A stretch of DNA of 64,000 bases from Lutibacter oricola (GTDB taxonomy: Bacteria > Bacteroidota > Bacteroidia > Flavobacteriales > Flavobacteriaceae), in the NCBI RefSeq assembly GCF_900106565.1, contig NZ_FNNJ01000005.1, forward strand, positions 124,001 through 188,000, in the 5' to 3' direction. The translations under genes were made by a program, and so were the position numbers. Positions 37,776-46,756 of this stretch are shown one piece after another. The stretch's first letter is position 1; every line of letters begins with the position of its first letter. The notes beneath the pieces are model-generated. The model did not search any database. It saw only the letters and a program-made list of their open reading frames with translations, and was not told the origin of the DNA.

Positions 37776-38603
37776 TTATTTTATAATTTCAACTTTTTGA
37801 TCAACAAATTTCTTTATCGGTAACACTACAATTCCATCGCTAGTTTTTATAGTAATACATATGTTATCTATTTCTTGAATAACACCTTCTAAACTTTTAG
37901 TTTTAATATGCTGACCTATTTGAAAATTTCTTCTTGAATAAAATCCAAACAACAATCTTGTTACAACATCTCTAGCTCCTAAACCAAATGCTATTGTAAA
38001 TGATATTAGTACTGAACCTAATATTAACGTTAAGTTATCAGTAATCATTTTTGTTTCTATACCTGCCTGATCTAGAGCCGTAATAGTTACAACTACAACT
38101 ATTGCATAAAAAACTATATTACTTACTAAATTAGCTCCAGATAACTCTAAAGATTTAAAGGTATCTACTATCGCTTTTTTTACTAATGATGCCAAATAAA
38201 CACCACAAACAAATATTAATAAAGCACTAATTAAAACTGGTAAGTATGCTATAAAACTACTTATTCCTTCAGAAACCATAGTTAACCCTAACATTTCCGA
38301 AGCTATTACTGTAAATATTAGAATTAATAAATACTTAATAAATTTTAAAATTATTTTTGAAGGAACTACAGTAAAATCTGATTTACCAAATAATTCAGCT
38401 TCATTCAATTTTGTAGTTAACGTATCAATTTTACTAAATTTTAAAAGTTTAGCTAAAACATAAGTTACAATTTTAATAACTAGCCAAGCTAAAATTATAA
38501 AACCAATACCTTTTAATAATACAGGTACAAAATCTACTATTTTGGACCACAACTCTTGTGTAAATGTCAAATCTAATTGATCTAATTGAATAATTGTTTT
38601 CAT
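37776..38603 (-). CDS. MscS-family mechanosensitive channel
   Basis: 275 residues, small-conductance type. Membrane helices at about 25-45, 70-90, 105-130 and 160-200, with the pore helix GLGARDVVTRLLFGFYSRRNFQIGQ and the beta domain GVIQEIDNICITIKTSDGIVVLPIKKF. It releases solutes on hypo-osmotic shock. It follows the ECF sigma pair on the same strand by 18 bases, so the three may be co-transcribed. Confidence 0.88.
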   Translation of the reverse strand: MKTIIQLDQLDLTFTQELWSKIVDFVPVLLKGIGFIILAWLVIKIVTYVLAKLLKFSKIDTLTTKLNEAELFGKSDFTVVPSKIILKFIKYLLILIFTVIASEMLGLTMVSEGISSFIAYLPVLISALLIFVCGVYLASLVKKAIVDTFKSLELSGANLVSNIVFYAIVVVVTITALDQAGIETKMITDNLTLILGSVLISFTIAFGLGARDVVTRLLFGFYSRRNFQIGQHIKTKSLEGVIQEIDNICITIKTSDGIVVLPIKKFVDQKVEIIK

Positions 38604-38621
38604 TTTTTGGGTTAATTTATA

Positions 38622-38822
38622 TTATTCTTCTTTATTTTCATCTTCTAAATCCTCTTCGTTTTCGGTAGTTAAAAACTCACCAATTGTATTAGGGTATTTT
38701 ACTACAAAAAGATCTGCAAGGTCAATAGAAAGCTTAATCAATGAAATATCATTAATCACCTTTTCCCTAAGCACCTTTGGCACCTCCTCGTTATGTAGCA
38801 ATTTCTTAAACGGATTTTCCAT
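38622..38822 (-). CDS. 66-residue acidic protein coupled to the ECF sigma factor
   Basis: MENPFKKLLHNEEVPKVLRE, then an amphipathic stretch (KVINDISLIKLSIDLADLFVV) and an acidic tail (ENEEDLEDENKEE). No membrane segment. Its ATG overlaps the sigma stop by one base (TAATG), so the two are translationally coupled. That position is often taken by an anti-sigma factor; this protein is too short for a classical one, but could be a small soluble regulator. Function unproven. Confidence 0.7.
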   Translation of the reverse strand: MENPFKKLLHNEEVPKVLREKVINDISLIKLSIDLADLFVVKYPNTIGEFLTTENEEDLEDENKEE

Positions 38823-39394
38823 TATTTAAGATTTTTATATACACTAATTACTTTTTCCCTTGCTCTCTTCAATCGCATTTTAACAGCACTCTCACCAATT
38901 TCTAACGCAGTTGATAATTCTTTTACTGAAAAGTCGTCTTGATATTTCATTAAAAGAATCATTTTATCGCTAGGATCAATAAGCTCCATTGCTTTTGATA
39001 GCTTTTCTGTTTTCAATCCAAACAGAGCAGATTCACTAGAATCAAGCTCTTCAGTTTCATCATCTGGAATTTCACCTTCAAAATTCTTTTCATTTTTTTT
39101 ATAATTATTTCGCGTTACATAATTAACACAAAAATTATAGGTAAATGAATACAACCAAGTTGAAAACTTAGATGTTCCTTTAAACGTTCGCAGCTTTACA
39201 AACAATTTAATAAAAACATCGTGTGTCAAATCCTGTGCCTCTTCTTTAGAAGAAGCAAACCCATAACATTTATTATAAACACTATTCACATGCCTATCGT
39301 AAAGTACAGAAAACAAATTAGTATTATTTGTTTTTACTATCCTTTCAACAAGTTCGTTATCGCTTAATAACGCTATGTCTTTTTTAGAGTTCAA
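38822..39394 (-). CDS. ECF-type RNA polymerase sigma factor
   Basis: 190 residues. Region 2 (ELVERIVKTNNTNLFSVLYDRH; EEAQDLTHDVFIKLFVKLRTFKGTSKFSTWLYSF) and region 4 (MILLMKYQDDFSVKELSTALEIGESAVKMRLKRAREKV) are joined by an acidic linker (EGEIPDDETEELDSSE). The start codon is TTG at 39394; a stop lies directly upstream and no ATG fits. It directs a stress or envelope regulon. Divergent from rpoD. Confidence 0.92.
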   Translation of the reverse strand: MNSKKDIALLSDNELVERIVKTNNTNLFSVLYDRHVNSVYNKCYGFASSKEEAQDLTHDVFIKLFVKLRTFKGTSKFSTWLYSFTYNFCVNYVTRNNYKKNEKNFEGEIPDDETEELDSSESALFGLKTEKLSKAMELIDPSDKMILLMKYQDDFSVKELSTALEIGESAVKMRLKRAREKVISVYKNLK

Positions 39395-39546
39395 TTATTT
39401 ATTATAATGGGTTATAGTTCTAAGACACCTATTAATATTAAAAGTCACAAAATTATATTTTTTTGCAATTTTTTGTAACATTATCAAAAATACAACGTAT
39501 ATATTGTATAGCACTTATTAAAACTAAAAAATATTTTAACTTATAA

Positions 39547-40410
39547 ATGAGACAACTTAAAATTACCAAGCAGGTTACTAACAGAGAAACTGCATCATTA
39601 GACAAGTACTTACAAGAGATTGGAAAAGTTGATTTAATTACAGCCGAAATGGAGGTTGAATTAGCTCAACGAATAAAAGCGGGAGATCAAGTTGCTTTAG
39701 AAAGGTTAACAAAGGCTAATTTACGTTTCGTTGTATCGGTTGCAAAACAATATCAAAATCAAGGTTTAACATTACCAGATTTAATTAACGAAGGAAACTT
39801 AGGTTTAATTAAAGCTGCAAAACGTTTTGATGAAACTCGTGGTTTTAAATTTATATCATATGCTGTTTGGTGGATTCGCCAATCTATTTTACAAGCATTA
39901 GCAGAGCAATCTCGTATTGTACGTTTACCTTTAAATAAAATTGGTTCTATTAATAAAATCAATAAAATGTATGCGTTTTTAGAGCAAGAGAATGAGAGAC
40001 CTCCTTCTGCTGAAGAAATTGCAAAAAAGTTAGATATGACTGTAAACGATGTAAAAGAGTCTATGAAAAACTCTGGTCGTCACGTATCTATGGATGCTCC
40101 TTTAATTGAAGGTGAAGATTCTAACTTATATGACGTATTAAACACTGGTGAATCTCCAAATCCAGATAGAACTTTATTACACGAATCTTTAAAAGTTGAA
40201 ATTGAAAGAGCTTTAGAAACATTAACTCCAAGAGAGGCTGATGTTGTTCAATTATACTTTGGTTTAGGTGATGCACACCCAATGACTTTAGAAGAAATTG
40301 GTGAAACTTTCGATTTAACTCGTGAGCGTGTTCGTCAAATTAAAGAAAAAGCAATTCGTAGATTAAAACATACTTCAAGAAGTAAAATATTAAAAACTTA
40401 TTTAGGTTAA
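39547..40410 (+). CDS. rpoD: primary RNA polymerase sigma factor RpoD (short Bacteroidota form)
   Basis: 287 residues. Regions 1.2, 2 ([48 protein letters not shown]), 3 and 4 ([41 protein letters not shown]) are complete; the long acidic N-terminus of proteobacterial RpoD is missing, as normal here. It recognises the TTG/TAnnTTTG promoters seen throughout the window. A TATATTG at 39500-39506 may be its own -7. Confidence 0.95.
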   Translation: MRQLKITKQVTNRETASLDKYLQEIGKVDLITAEMEVELAQRIKAGDQVALERLTKANLRFVVSVAKQYQNQGLTLPDLINEGNLGLIKAAKRFDETRGFKFISYAVWWIRQSILQALAEQSRIVRLPLNKIGSINKINKMYAFLEQENERPPSAEEIAKKLDMTVNDVKESMKNSGRHVSMDAPLIEGEDSNLYDVLNTGESPNPDRTLLHESLKVEIERALETLTPREADVVQLYFGLGDAHPMTLEEIGETFDLTRERVRQIKEKAIRRLKHTSRSKILKTYLG

Positions 40411-40438
40411 TAATTTACCTACTTTTTTGAAAATGAAT

Positions 40439-40470
40439 AAAAAACGCTCGAATTATCGAGCGTTTTTCTT
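40439..40470 (+). terminator. terminator after rpoD
   Basis: AAAAACGCTCGA/TCGAGCGTTTTT stem with T tail. Confidence 0.88.
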
Positions 40471-40480
40471 TTTTAAATTC

Positions 40481-40488
40481 TATTTTTG
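40481..40488 (+). promoter_or_regulatory. -7 element of rpe
   Basis: TATTTTTG, 22 bases before the ATG at 40510; it overlaps the upstream extension of the frame, supporting the later start. Confidence 0.5.
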
Positions 40489-40509
40489 CACAACTTTAAA
40501 AAATTAAAA

Positions 40510-41169
40510 ATGAGTAAATATATAGCTCCTTCGATTTTAGCAGCAGATTTTGCAAATTTACAACGCGATGTTGAAATGATTAACAACAGTGAAGCTGATT
40601 GGTTTCATATTGATGTTATGGACGGTGTATTTGTACCAAACATATCTTTTGGAATGCCAGTTATAAGTGCTATAAAAAAACATGCAACTAAAACAATGGA
40701 TGTACACTTAATGATTGTAAATCCTGATCGTTATATCGAAGACTTTAAAAATGTTGGTGCAGATATTTTAACGGTACATTATGAAGCTTGTACTCATTTA
40801 CACAGAACTGTTCAGGCAATTAAAGCTGCGGGTATGAAAGCTGGTGTTTCTTTAAATCCACACACTCCTATTGCTGTTTTAGAAGATATTATTAAAGACC
40901 TCGATGTTGTATTAATAATGAGCGTTAACCCAGGTTTTGGTGGTCAAAGTTTTATTGAAAACACGTACAAAAAAGTACAACAACTAAAAGCTCTAATTGA
41001 ATATAGCGAAGCTGATACTTTAATTGAAGTTGATGGAGGTGTTACCGACCAAAATATTGAAAAATTATTAGAAGCTGGAGTAGATGCTTTTGTGGCTGGA
41101 AGTTTTGTATTTAAAAGTGAAAATCCAACCGAAACTATTAGCAACTTAAAAAACTTAGTTTCTATTTAA
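40510..41169 (+). CDS. rpe: ribulose-phosphate 3-epimerase
   Basis: 219 residues, TIM barrel. Motifs APSILAADFANL, DWFHIDVMDGVFVPNISFG (His/Asp metal and catalysis), DVHLMI, MSVNPGFGGQSFI and VDGGVT. It interconverts ribulose-5-P and xylulose-5-P. Start is the ATG at 40510. Its 3' end overlaps by 4 bp the convergent CBS gene. Confidence 0.96.
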   Translation: MSKYIAPSILAADFANLQRDVEMINNSEADWFHIDVMDGVFVPNISFGMPVISAIKKHATKTMDVHLMIVNPDRYIEDFKNVGADILTVHYEACTHLHRTVQAIKAAGMKAGVSLNPHTPIAVLEDIIKDLDVVLIMSVNPGFGGQSFIENTYKKVQQLKALIEYSEADTLIEVDGGVTDQNIEKLLEAGVDAFVAGSFVFKSENPTETISNLKNLVSI

Positions 41170-41606
41170 ACTTCTGCTGCTTCTAACTCGTATTGATCTA
41201 ACAAATACTTTAACAAATCCGTTGTTGTAACTATACCTACTAGTATATCGTTTTCAACAACAGGCAATGCGTGAAACTCATTTTGAGATAAAATTTCCGC
41301 AACAGACTTTACAGTTATAGATGAGTTTACTTTTACTAAATTCTTTACCATAAGTTGTCTAATGCTAAGCATTTTATAAACTGCATTATCTATTTCTATT
41401 TCGTGAGAATCATAAGAATCTAAAAAGCTAATACGCTTTAAATCCGAATAACTAAGCATACCAATTATATGCTCATCTTCCACAACAGGAATATGCCTAA
41501 TATGGTTTTCTTTAAATAGCTTTTCAGCTTTATATAAATCATCATTTAAGCTTAACGTAATAAGCTCTTTTGTCATTATTTTAGATACTGGCTCAAGACG
41601 TTTCAT
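41166..41606 (-). CDS. CBS-domain pair protein
   Basis: 146 residues consisting only of two CBS motifs (about 8-65, VSKIMTKELITLSLNDDLYKAEKLF, HIRHIPVVEDEHIIGMLSY; and about 80-140, QLMVKNLVKVNSSITVKSVAEIL, FHALPVVENDILVGIVTTTDLLKYLL). Such pairs bind adenine nucleotides and regulate partners. The partner is not known. Divergent from the molybdate operon. Confidence 0.9.
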   Translation of the reverse strand: MKRLEPVSKIMTKELITLSLNDDLYKAEKLFKENHIRHIPVVEDEHIIGMLSYSDLKRISFLDSYDSHEIEIDNAVYKMLSIRQLMVKNLVKVNSSITVKSVAEILSQNEFHALPVVENDILVGIVTTTDLLKYLLDQYELEAAEV

Positions 41607-41661
41607 AAGTATATTTTTTAGTATTATTTATAAAGTTCTAAAAATATTGACACACTTTTTA

Positions 41662-41702
41662 TGATTAAAATCATTTATTCTAAAAATAGAGGTCTTATAT
41701 TG
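41662..41702 (+). promoter_or_regulatory. FNR/CRP-type box and -7 element before modA
   Basis: TGATTAAAATCA (41662-41673), flanked by A and T, matches the core TGAT-N4-ATCA of FNR/CRP-family sites. TATATTG at 41696-41702 can serve as a -7 element, putting the box centre about 40 bases before the start of transcription, the class II activator position. The box is also 56 bases upstream of the divergent CBS gene. Confidence 0.45.
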
Positions 41703-41730
41703 CAATTAATTTCAACATAAATACACTAAA

Positions 41731-42504
41731 ATGCTTTTCAAAAAAACAGCTGCTTTTTACGTTTTTATACTCTTAGCATTTTCTTCACTTTTTTTTTCTT
41801 GTACCAAAAAAAAAACCAATACTATAACTGTTGCAACAGCTGCCAATATGCAATATGCTATGAAAGAGTTAACCAATACTTTCACTCAGTTAACATCTAT
41901 TAAATGCAACATTATAATAAGTTCTTCAGGAAAATTAACAGCACAAATAAAAGAAGGTGCACCTTATGATATTTTTGTTTCTGCAGACATGAAATTTCCA
42001 AACGAATTAAACAAACATGGCTTTTCTGCTACCACTCCAAAAATTTACGCTTACGGAAAATTAATACTATGGTCTACAAAAAACAACATTCAACCTTCTT
42101 TTGATTTATTAACTTCAGAAAAAATAAAGCATATAGCTATTGCAAACCCTAAAACGGCACCTTATGGAATTGCTGCAGAAGAAATTTTAAAAAAGGAACA
42201 ATTATTCGAACACGTAAAACACAAGTTTGTGTATGGAGAAAGTGTTGCGCAAACCAATCAATTTATTACAACCAACGCTGCGGAAATTGGTTTTACGGCA
42301 AAATCGGTTATTTATTCCTCTAACATAAAAAATAAAGGTAATTGGATAGATATTAATCAAGATAACTATACATCAATTTCGCAAGGAGTTGTAATTTTAA
42401 AAAACAGTCCTTCAAACCAAAACCAAGTAAAACAATTTTACAATTTCTTGTTTTCTAAAAAAGGCATTGAAATTTTAAATAAATTTGGGTACTCAACAAA
42501 ATAG
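41731..42504 (+). CDS. modA: molybdate-binding lipoprotein ModA
   Basis: 257 residues, lipoprotein signal (FSSLFFSC). Family features TVATAANMQYAMKELTNTF, IISSSGKLTAQIKEGAPYDIFVSAD and NPKTAPYGIAAEEIL. It captures molybdate in the periplasm for ModBC. First gene of modA-mop-modB-modC, gaps 3 bases or overlapping. Confidence 0.93.
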   Translation: MLFKKTAAFYVFILLAFSSLFFSCTKKKTNTITVATAANMQYAMKELTNTFTQLTSIKCNIIISSSGKLTAQIKEGAPYDIFVSADMKFPNELNKHGFSATTPKIYAYGKLILWSTKNNIQPSFDLLTSEKIKHIAIANPKTAPYGIAAEEILKKEQLFEHVKHKFVYGESVAQTNQFITTNAAEIGFTAKSVIYSSNIKNKGNWIDINQDNYTSISQGVVILKNSPSNQNQVKQFYNFLFSKKGIEILNKFGYSTK

Positions 42505-42507
42505 TTA

Positions 42508-42906
42508 ATGAACACATTAAAAGGAACAATAAATAGCTTAACAATAAGTGGCAATTTAACCTTAATTGGTATTAAAGTTGGGCATATTAATATGTCTGCA
42601 ATTGTTATAGACACACCCAAGACGGCTCCTTATTTAACTGTTGAAAATTCAATTTCTGTAATTTTTAAAGAAACCGAAGTAATACTTGCCAAAGGAAATA
42701 CTGATTTAATTAGTATGCGAAACAAAATTAAAGGTGTTATAGAAAAAATTATTTCAGAAGAATTATTGAGTAAAATTATTATAAAATCATCCGTAGGTAA
42801 CATTACATCAATTATTACTACAAATGCCGTAAAGCAACTTGAACTAAAAATTGGAGATGAAGTTACAGCAATGATAAAAACAAATGAAATAATGCTCTCC
42901 GAATGA
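42508..42906 (+). CDS. Mop/TOBE-domain molybdate-binding protein
   Basis: 132 residues: two TOBE-type segments (about 1-65, LKGTINSLTISGNLTLIGIKVG; about 70-130, IIIKSSVGNITSIITTNAVKQLELKIGDEVTAMIKTNEIML). Molbindin-like proteins store or buffer molybdate in the cytoplasm. It sits between modA and modB and overlaps modB by 4 bp. Confidence 0.85.
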   Translation: MNTLKGTINSLTISGNLTLIGIKVGHINMSAIVIDTPKTAPYLTVENSISVIFKETEVILAKGNTDLISMRNKIKGVIEKIISEELLSKIIIKSSVGNITSIITTNAVKQLELKIGDEVTAMIKTNEIMLSE

Positions 42907-43577
42907 TAGATTGGGAACCACTTATATTAACCTTTAAATTGGCTTTTATTACCACCATTCTTTTGTTGGTAATTGCAATTCCGCTTGCCTATTGGTTAGC
43001 ATACACAAAATCAAAATTTAAAGCTATAATTGAAACTTTGGTAAGTATGCCTTTGGTTTTACCACCAACAGTAATAGGTTTTTATTTATTGGTGGCCTTT
43101 AGCCCATCAAATGCTTTTGGAAACTGGTTAGACGAACTTTTTGGATTAAGACTGGTTTTTTCTTTTGAAGGTTTAATTATTGGGTCAATAATTTATAGTT
43201 TACCTTTTATGGTACACCCAATACAATCGGGTTTTTCTAATTTGCCAAAATCTTTAGTTGAAATGAGTGCTATTTTAGGAAAATCTACAAGCACTACATT
43301 ATTTAAGGTTTTATTACCAAACATTCGCCCATCACTGTTAACTGGTATTGTTTTGGCTTTCGCACATACAATTGGCGAATTTGGAGTTGTTTTAATGATT
43401 GGCGGAAACATACCCGGAAAAACTAAAGTGGCTTCAATTGCCATTTATGATGAAGTTGAGGCGCTCAATTATAGCTTAGCAAATAGCTATTCTTTAATTT
43501 TATTTGGATTAACTTTTTGTATTTTATTAATTGTTTACCTAATTAATGGTGGCTATTTTAAACAGTTCTATAAATGA
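42903..43577 (+). CDS. modB: molybdate ABC transporter permease ModB
   Basis: 224 residues, five to six membrane helices; permease signature IEMSAILGKSTSTTLFKVLLPNIRPSLLTGIVLAFAHTIGEFGVVLMIGGN (shown as EMSAILGKS and HTIGEFGVV). Overlaps both neighbours by 4 bp. Confidence 0.95.
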   Translation: MIDWEPLILTFKLAFITTILLLVIAIPLAYWLAYTKSKFKAIIETLVSMPLVLPPTVIGFYLLVAFSPSNAFGNWLDELFGLRLVFSFEGLIIGSIIYSLPFMVHPIQSGFSNLPKSLVEMSAILGKSTSTTLFKVLLPNIRPSLLTGIVLAFAHTIGEFGVVLMIGGNIPGKTKVASIAIYDEVEALNYSLANSYSLILFGLTFCILLIVYLINGGYFKQFYK

Positions 43578-44449
43578 TTAAAATAAACATTCAAAAAAAG
43601 TTAACTTCAGCAAAAGGAGAAATGTTATTGAATATTGATACTTCAATAGAAAAAGGAAGTTTAGTAACATTATACGGAAAATCTGGAGCCGGAAAAACTA
43701 CAATTCTTAGAACTCTTGGAGGTTTATTAAAACCCGACAATGGCAAAATTATTGTAGACAATACAACTTGGTATAATAGTGAACAAAGCATAAATCTAAA
43801 ACCACAAAAAAGAAATGTTGGCTTTGTTTTTCAAGATTATGCGTTGTTTCCAAATATGACGGTTAAAGAAAATTTGGAGTTTGCTTTGGAGAAAAAACAA
43901 TCACCTAAAATTATTACTGAACTTATTGAACTTATTGAATTAGGTGAACTTCAAAATAGAAAACCAGAAACCCTTTCTGGAGGTCAAAAACAACGTGTGG
44001 CTTTGGCTAGAGCTCTGGTTAAAAAACCAACTATTTTAATGCTAGACGAACCACTTTCGGCATTAGATTACGAAATTAGATTTAAACTCCAACAACATAT
44101 TCTACAAGTGCATAACGAGTATAATTTAACCACCATTTTAATAAGTCATGATATTTCTGAAATATTAAGAATGTCTAATCAGCTTATTGAATTAGATGAA
44201 GGAAAAATTATACGAGAAGGTAAACCAAGTGAGGTTTTTAATATAAAAGAATACAATGCTAAATTTCAATTTACAGGCACTATTATAAATATAGAAAAAC
44301 AAGGTTTTATTTATATTTTAATGGTAAGAATTGGGAAAGATATAGTTAAAATAGTTGCAGATGAAACAGAAGGAAAACAACTTTTAATTGGAGATAATAT
44401 TTTAATTTCTGCAAAAGCTTTTAATCCAATTATTAATAAAATTAATTAA
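43574..44449 (+). CDS. modC: molybdate ABC transporter ATPase ModC
   Basis: 291 residues. Walker A GKSGAGKTT, Q-loop FQDYALFPNMTV, signature LSGGQKQRVALARAL, Walker B TILMLDEPLSALD, H-loop ISHD, and a C-terminal TOBE segment (FTGTIINIEKQGFIYILMVRIG). Its end overlaps the convergent peptidase gene by 8 bp. Confidence 0.95.
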   Translation: MIKINIQKKLTSAKGEMLLNIDTSIEKGSLVTLYGKSGAGKTTILRTLGGLLKPDNGKIIVDNTTWYNSEQSINLKPQKRNVGFVFQDYALFPNMTVKENLEFALEKKQSPKIITELIELIELGELQNRKPETLSGGQKQRVALARALVKKPTILMLDEPLSALDYEIRFKLQQHILQVHNEYNLTTILISHDISEILRMSNQLIELDEGKIIREGKPSEVFNIKEYNAKFQFTGTIINIEKQGFIYILMVRIGKDIVKIVADETEGKQLLIGDNILISAKAFNPIINKIN

Positions 44450-45227
44450 TAACAGGCTTATTTTTATAAATTTTAAGAATATCTATGTTCAACATTTTTT
44501 GAACTAGTAAAAATACTTCAGGTAATTTTTGTTTAAACTCAGTAGGTGTTTCAAAAAAGTGTTCAATTAAAACAGCCAAAAACTCAAACTTATTTTCAAA
44601 AGCATAAGAACGCAAATAATTTGTATTAAGTAATTGTTTCTGGTTTTCTGGATTAATTAAAAACAATAAAATTTGATCGAAATACTTTTTAAAGTTATAA
44701 GCTGAATAACTTTGCTCGTTTAAAAACCCAAAATGCAATGCATGTGAAAACTCGTGCAAGGCTAAATTTAAATTATCTTGCTTATCGTTAATTCCTTCTA
44801 AAAAATCTAACCAAGAAAACACAACTAAATGTAACTTTGGGTTTGTTTCTCCTTTATGATATTGGTCTAATATTGTTGAATAATAACTTTTAGGGTAAAT
44901 TATAATAGTATTAACTCTAGAAAACAAGTACCTACGCATACCAAATGTTAAAGTTATAGCCATTGTAGCAACCAACGTTTTAATTTCTTCAGTTATCTTA
45001 ATTCCGTTACCAATAAATTTATGCTCATCAATAAACCTAAAAACACGATGTTCAAAAACACGCTTTTCGTTTTTATTTAAACAATTGTAAAAATTAGAAT
45101 ACTTAGTAATTATAGTAGTTTGAAGAATATTTAACTCTTTTGGAAACACAACCAATTGCGGCAAATTAGTATTTTCAAAAAAAATACCTTTTACAGCATT
45201 TACTAGCACAAAAAATAATTTTATCAA
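44442..45227 (-). CDS. M90 (MtfA-like) zinc peptidase
   Basis: 261 residues. An HExxH zinc motif is present (ALHEFSHALHFG, about 151-162), with an upstream FxxxDEHKFIGNGIKITEEIKTLVA segment characteristic of MtfA. MtfA of E. coli modulates the glucose repressor Mlc; here only zinc-peptidase function is supported. The start is uncertain: TTG at 45227 is the first usable codon and no ATG is available before a stop. Confidence 0.8.
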   Translation of the reverse strand: MIKLFFVLVNAVKGIFFENTNLPQLVVFPKELNILQTTIITKYSNFYNCLNKNEKRVFEHRVFRFIDEHKFIGNGIKITEEIKTLVATMAITLTFGMRRYLFSRVNTIIIYPKSYYSTILDQYHKGETNPKLHLVVFSWLDFLEGINDKQDNLNLALHEFSHALHFGFLNEQSYSAYNFKKYFDQILLFLINPENQKQLLNTNYLRSYAFENKFEFLAVLIEHFFETPTEFKQKLPEVFLLVQKMLNIDILKIYKNKPVIN

Positions 45228-45264
45228 GTTAAAATATTTAGCAATTATTAAAATTTAAAAGTAA

Positions 45265-45329
45265 GATAAAATAAAGTTATTACAAGGTAAATTTCACCAA
45301 TTTAAAGATTCTAATTTATACTTTTTTTG
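45265..45329 (+). promoter_or_regulatory. polysaccharide-regulon promoter 1 (two 21-bp-spaced boxes)
   Basis: Box A GATAAAATAAAG (45265), box B GGTAAATTTCACC (45286), 21 bp apart; TTTG of the -7 element (TTTGTATAAG) at 45326, exactly 40 after box B. ATG of the VOC gene is at 45380. No -33 TTG, as expected for an activator-dependent promoter. Confidence 0.75.
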
Positions 45330-45379
45330 TATAAGAGATTTTCTCAAATTTAATTATTAACCTTTTATAACAATAAAAC

Positions 45380-45700
45380 ATGGATTATAAATTTAGTCAT
45401 ATAGGAATACCAACAACCGAAGATAAAAATTGGGACGGTTATTGTGAACCAGGAAAATTTAAATATACAGATTTTGCTAAAGATGAATACAATGTTGAAT
45501 ATGTAAAGTTTGATAAGGATAGTGAAGCACATGAAATGGTTAAAACAATGCCACATGTTTCTTATTTTGTAGATAGCATTGAAGAAGCCATTGAAGGTAA
45601 AGAGCTTTTAGGAGCTATTTTTTCACCAGCAGAAGGTGTACGTGTTGCATATGTAGAACATAAAGGATCGCCTGTTGAGTTTTTAGAAATTAAAAGTTAA
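45380..45700 (+). CDS. VOC-superfamily (glyoxalase-fold) small protein
   Basis: 106 residues, cytoplasmic. FSHIGIPTTEDKNW at the start and VRVAYVEHKGSPVEFLEIKS at the end are the paired strands and metal-ligand positions of a VOC half (His, Glu). It leads the polysaccharide block and is 3 bases from the GH16 gene, so it probably acts on a sugar intermediate, for example as isomerase or lactonase; that is inference. Reaction unknown. Confidence 0.7.
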   Translation: MDYKFSHIGIPTTEDKNWDGYCEPGKFKYTDFAKDEYNVEYVKFDKDSEAHEMVKTMPHVSYFVDSIEEAIEGKELLGAIFSPAEGVRVAYVEHKGSPVEFLEIKS

Positions 45701-45703
45701 AAA

Positions 45704-46729
45704 ATGAAACATTTAAAATCTTATAGTTTTTTAACAGCACTAACAGCTGTTGGAACGCTTTTCTTTTTTAGCTGTGGATCTCAAACCAAATCAGCTTCAA
45801 AAATTAAAACAACTACAGCAATTTTACCTTTCTCAGACCAAGAAAACAACGGAAACTGGGTGCTAAATACTGATGTTAGTGATGAATTTAACACTAAAAC
45901 AATAGATGAAGACAAATGGTATATTGTTGGAAAGTTCGAAAACGGAAAACCAGTTTACAAACATCCTGATAAACCAAATAAAAAAGTTTGGATTGGTAGA
46001 GCTCCATCACAATTTTCAGGAAGAAACTATAGATTAGAAGATGGTAAATTAATGTTAGAAACTCGTTGGGAACCAAATTTTCCGTTTAGCGAAACACCAG
46101 ACAAACCTGTTGGTGAAAAACGTTATGAATATAAAAACATAACCACAGCCTGTTTTATAGGTAGAAAAGAATTTAAATATGGTTATATGGAAATAAAATC
46201 TAAAGCTGCCGATGCTGAAATAACTAGCTCTTTTTGGGCAACAGGAAATGGTACTGAGTTTGATATGTTTGAAATGTTTGGAGATCATAGACAATCTACA
46301 AAACTAGATAAAGATAGAGAGTTATGGTGGTCTATTCACGATTGGACAAAGGACGGAAAAGGAAAATCAGTATATACAGAGCATAGAGATTTAGGTTTTA
46401 GAGTAGCAGATGATTTTCATGTATATGGAATAGATTGGAGTGAAACAGGAATTAAATATTATATAGACGGTAAGTTATTTTTTGAAACTACCAGAGATCA
46501 AATTAATGCCTGGGATGACATAGCTAAAAAGAAAGGCGGAAATGGAACCAAAGATAATTATGTAATTACAAGCCCAATTCATATCTGGTTAGATCAAGAA
46601 ACTTTTCCTTGGCACGGCGTACCTGATAGCTTAGAAGATTTAGAAATTAATAGTCCTGAAGGAAAAAAGAAAGATGGAATTGTTGATTTCGAAATTGAAT
46701 ATGTACGAGTTTGGCAAAAAAATAAGTAA
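45704..46729 (+). CDS. GH16 endo-galactanase-type lipoprotein
   Basis: 341 residues. Lipidated Cys24 (GTLFFFSC). The GH16 catalytic motif E-x-D-x-x-E is TEFDMFEMFG, with Glu185 nucleophile, Asp187 and Glu190 acid/base; the extra-residue (beta-bulge) form is typical of the agarase/carrageenase/porphyranase branch. The WWSIHDW, DFHVYGIDWSETGIKYYIDG and IWLDQETFPWHG strands complete the jelly roll. Probably surface-located and cuts the polymer first. Substrate among red-algal galactans cannot be fixed from sequence; context favours carrageenan or furcellaran. Confidence 0.88.
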   Translation: MKHLKSYSFLTALTAVGTLFFFSCGSQTKSASKIKTTTAILPFSDQENNGNWVLNTDVSDEFNTKTIDEDKWYIVGKFENGKPVYKHPDKPNKKVWIGRAPSQFSGRNYRLEDGKLMLETRWEPNFPFSETPDKPVGEKRYEYKNITTACFIGRKEFKYGYMEIKSKAADAEITSSFWATGNGTEFDMFEMFGDHRQSTKLDKDRELWWSIHDWTKDGKGKSVYTEHRDLGFRVADDFHVYGIDWSETGIKYYIDGKLFFETTRDQINAWDDIAKKKGGNGTKDNYVITSPIHIWLDQETFPWHGVPDSLEDLEINSPEGKKKDGIVDFEIEYVRVWQKNK

Positions 46730-46756
46730 ATAATAATAACACTTAATATATAAATC

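Noticed and set aside
39473..39506. rpoD promoter TTG/TATATTG
   Set aside because: The spacing is about 24 bases, too long for a firm call; mentioned only as a possible -7.
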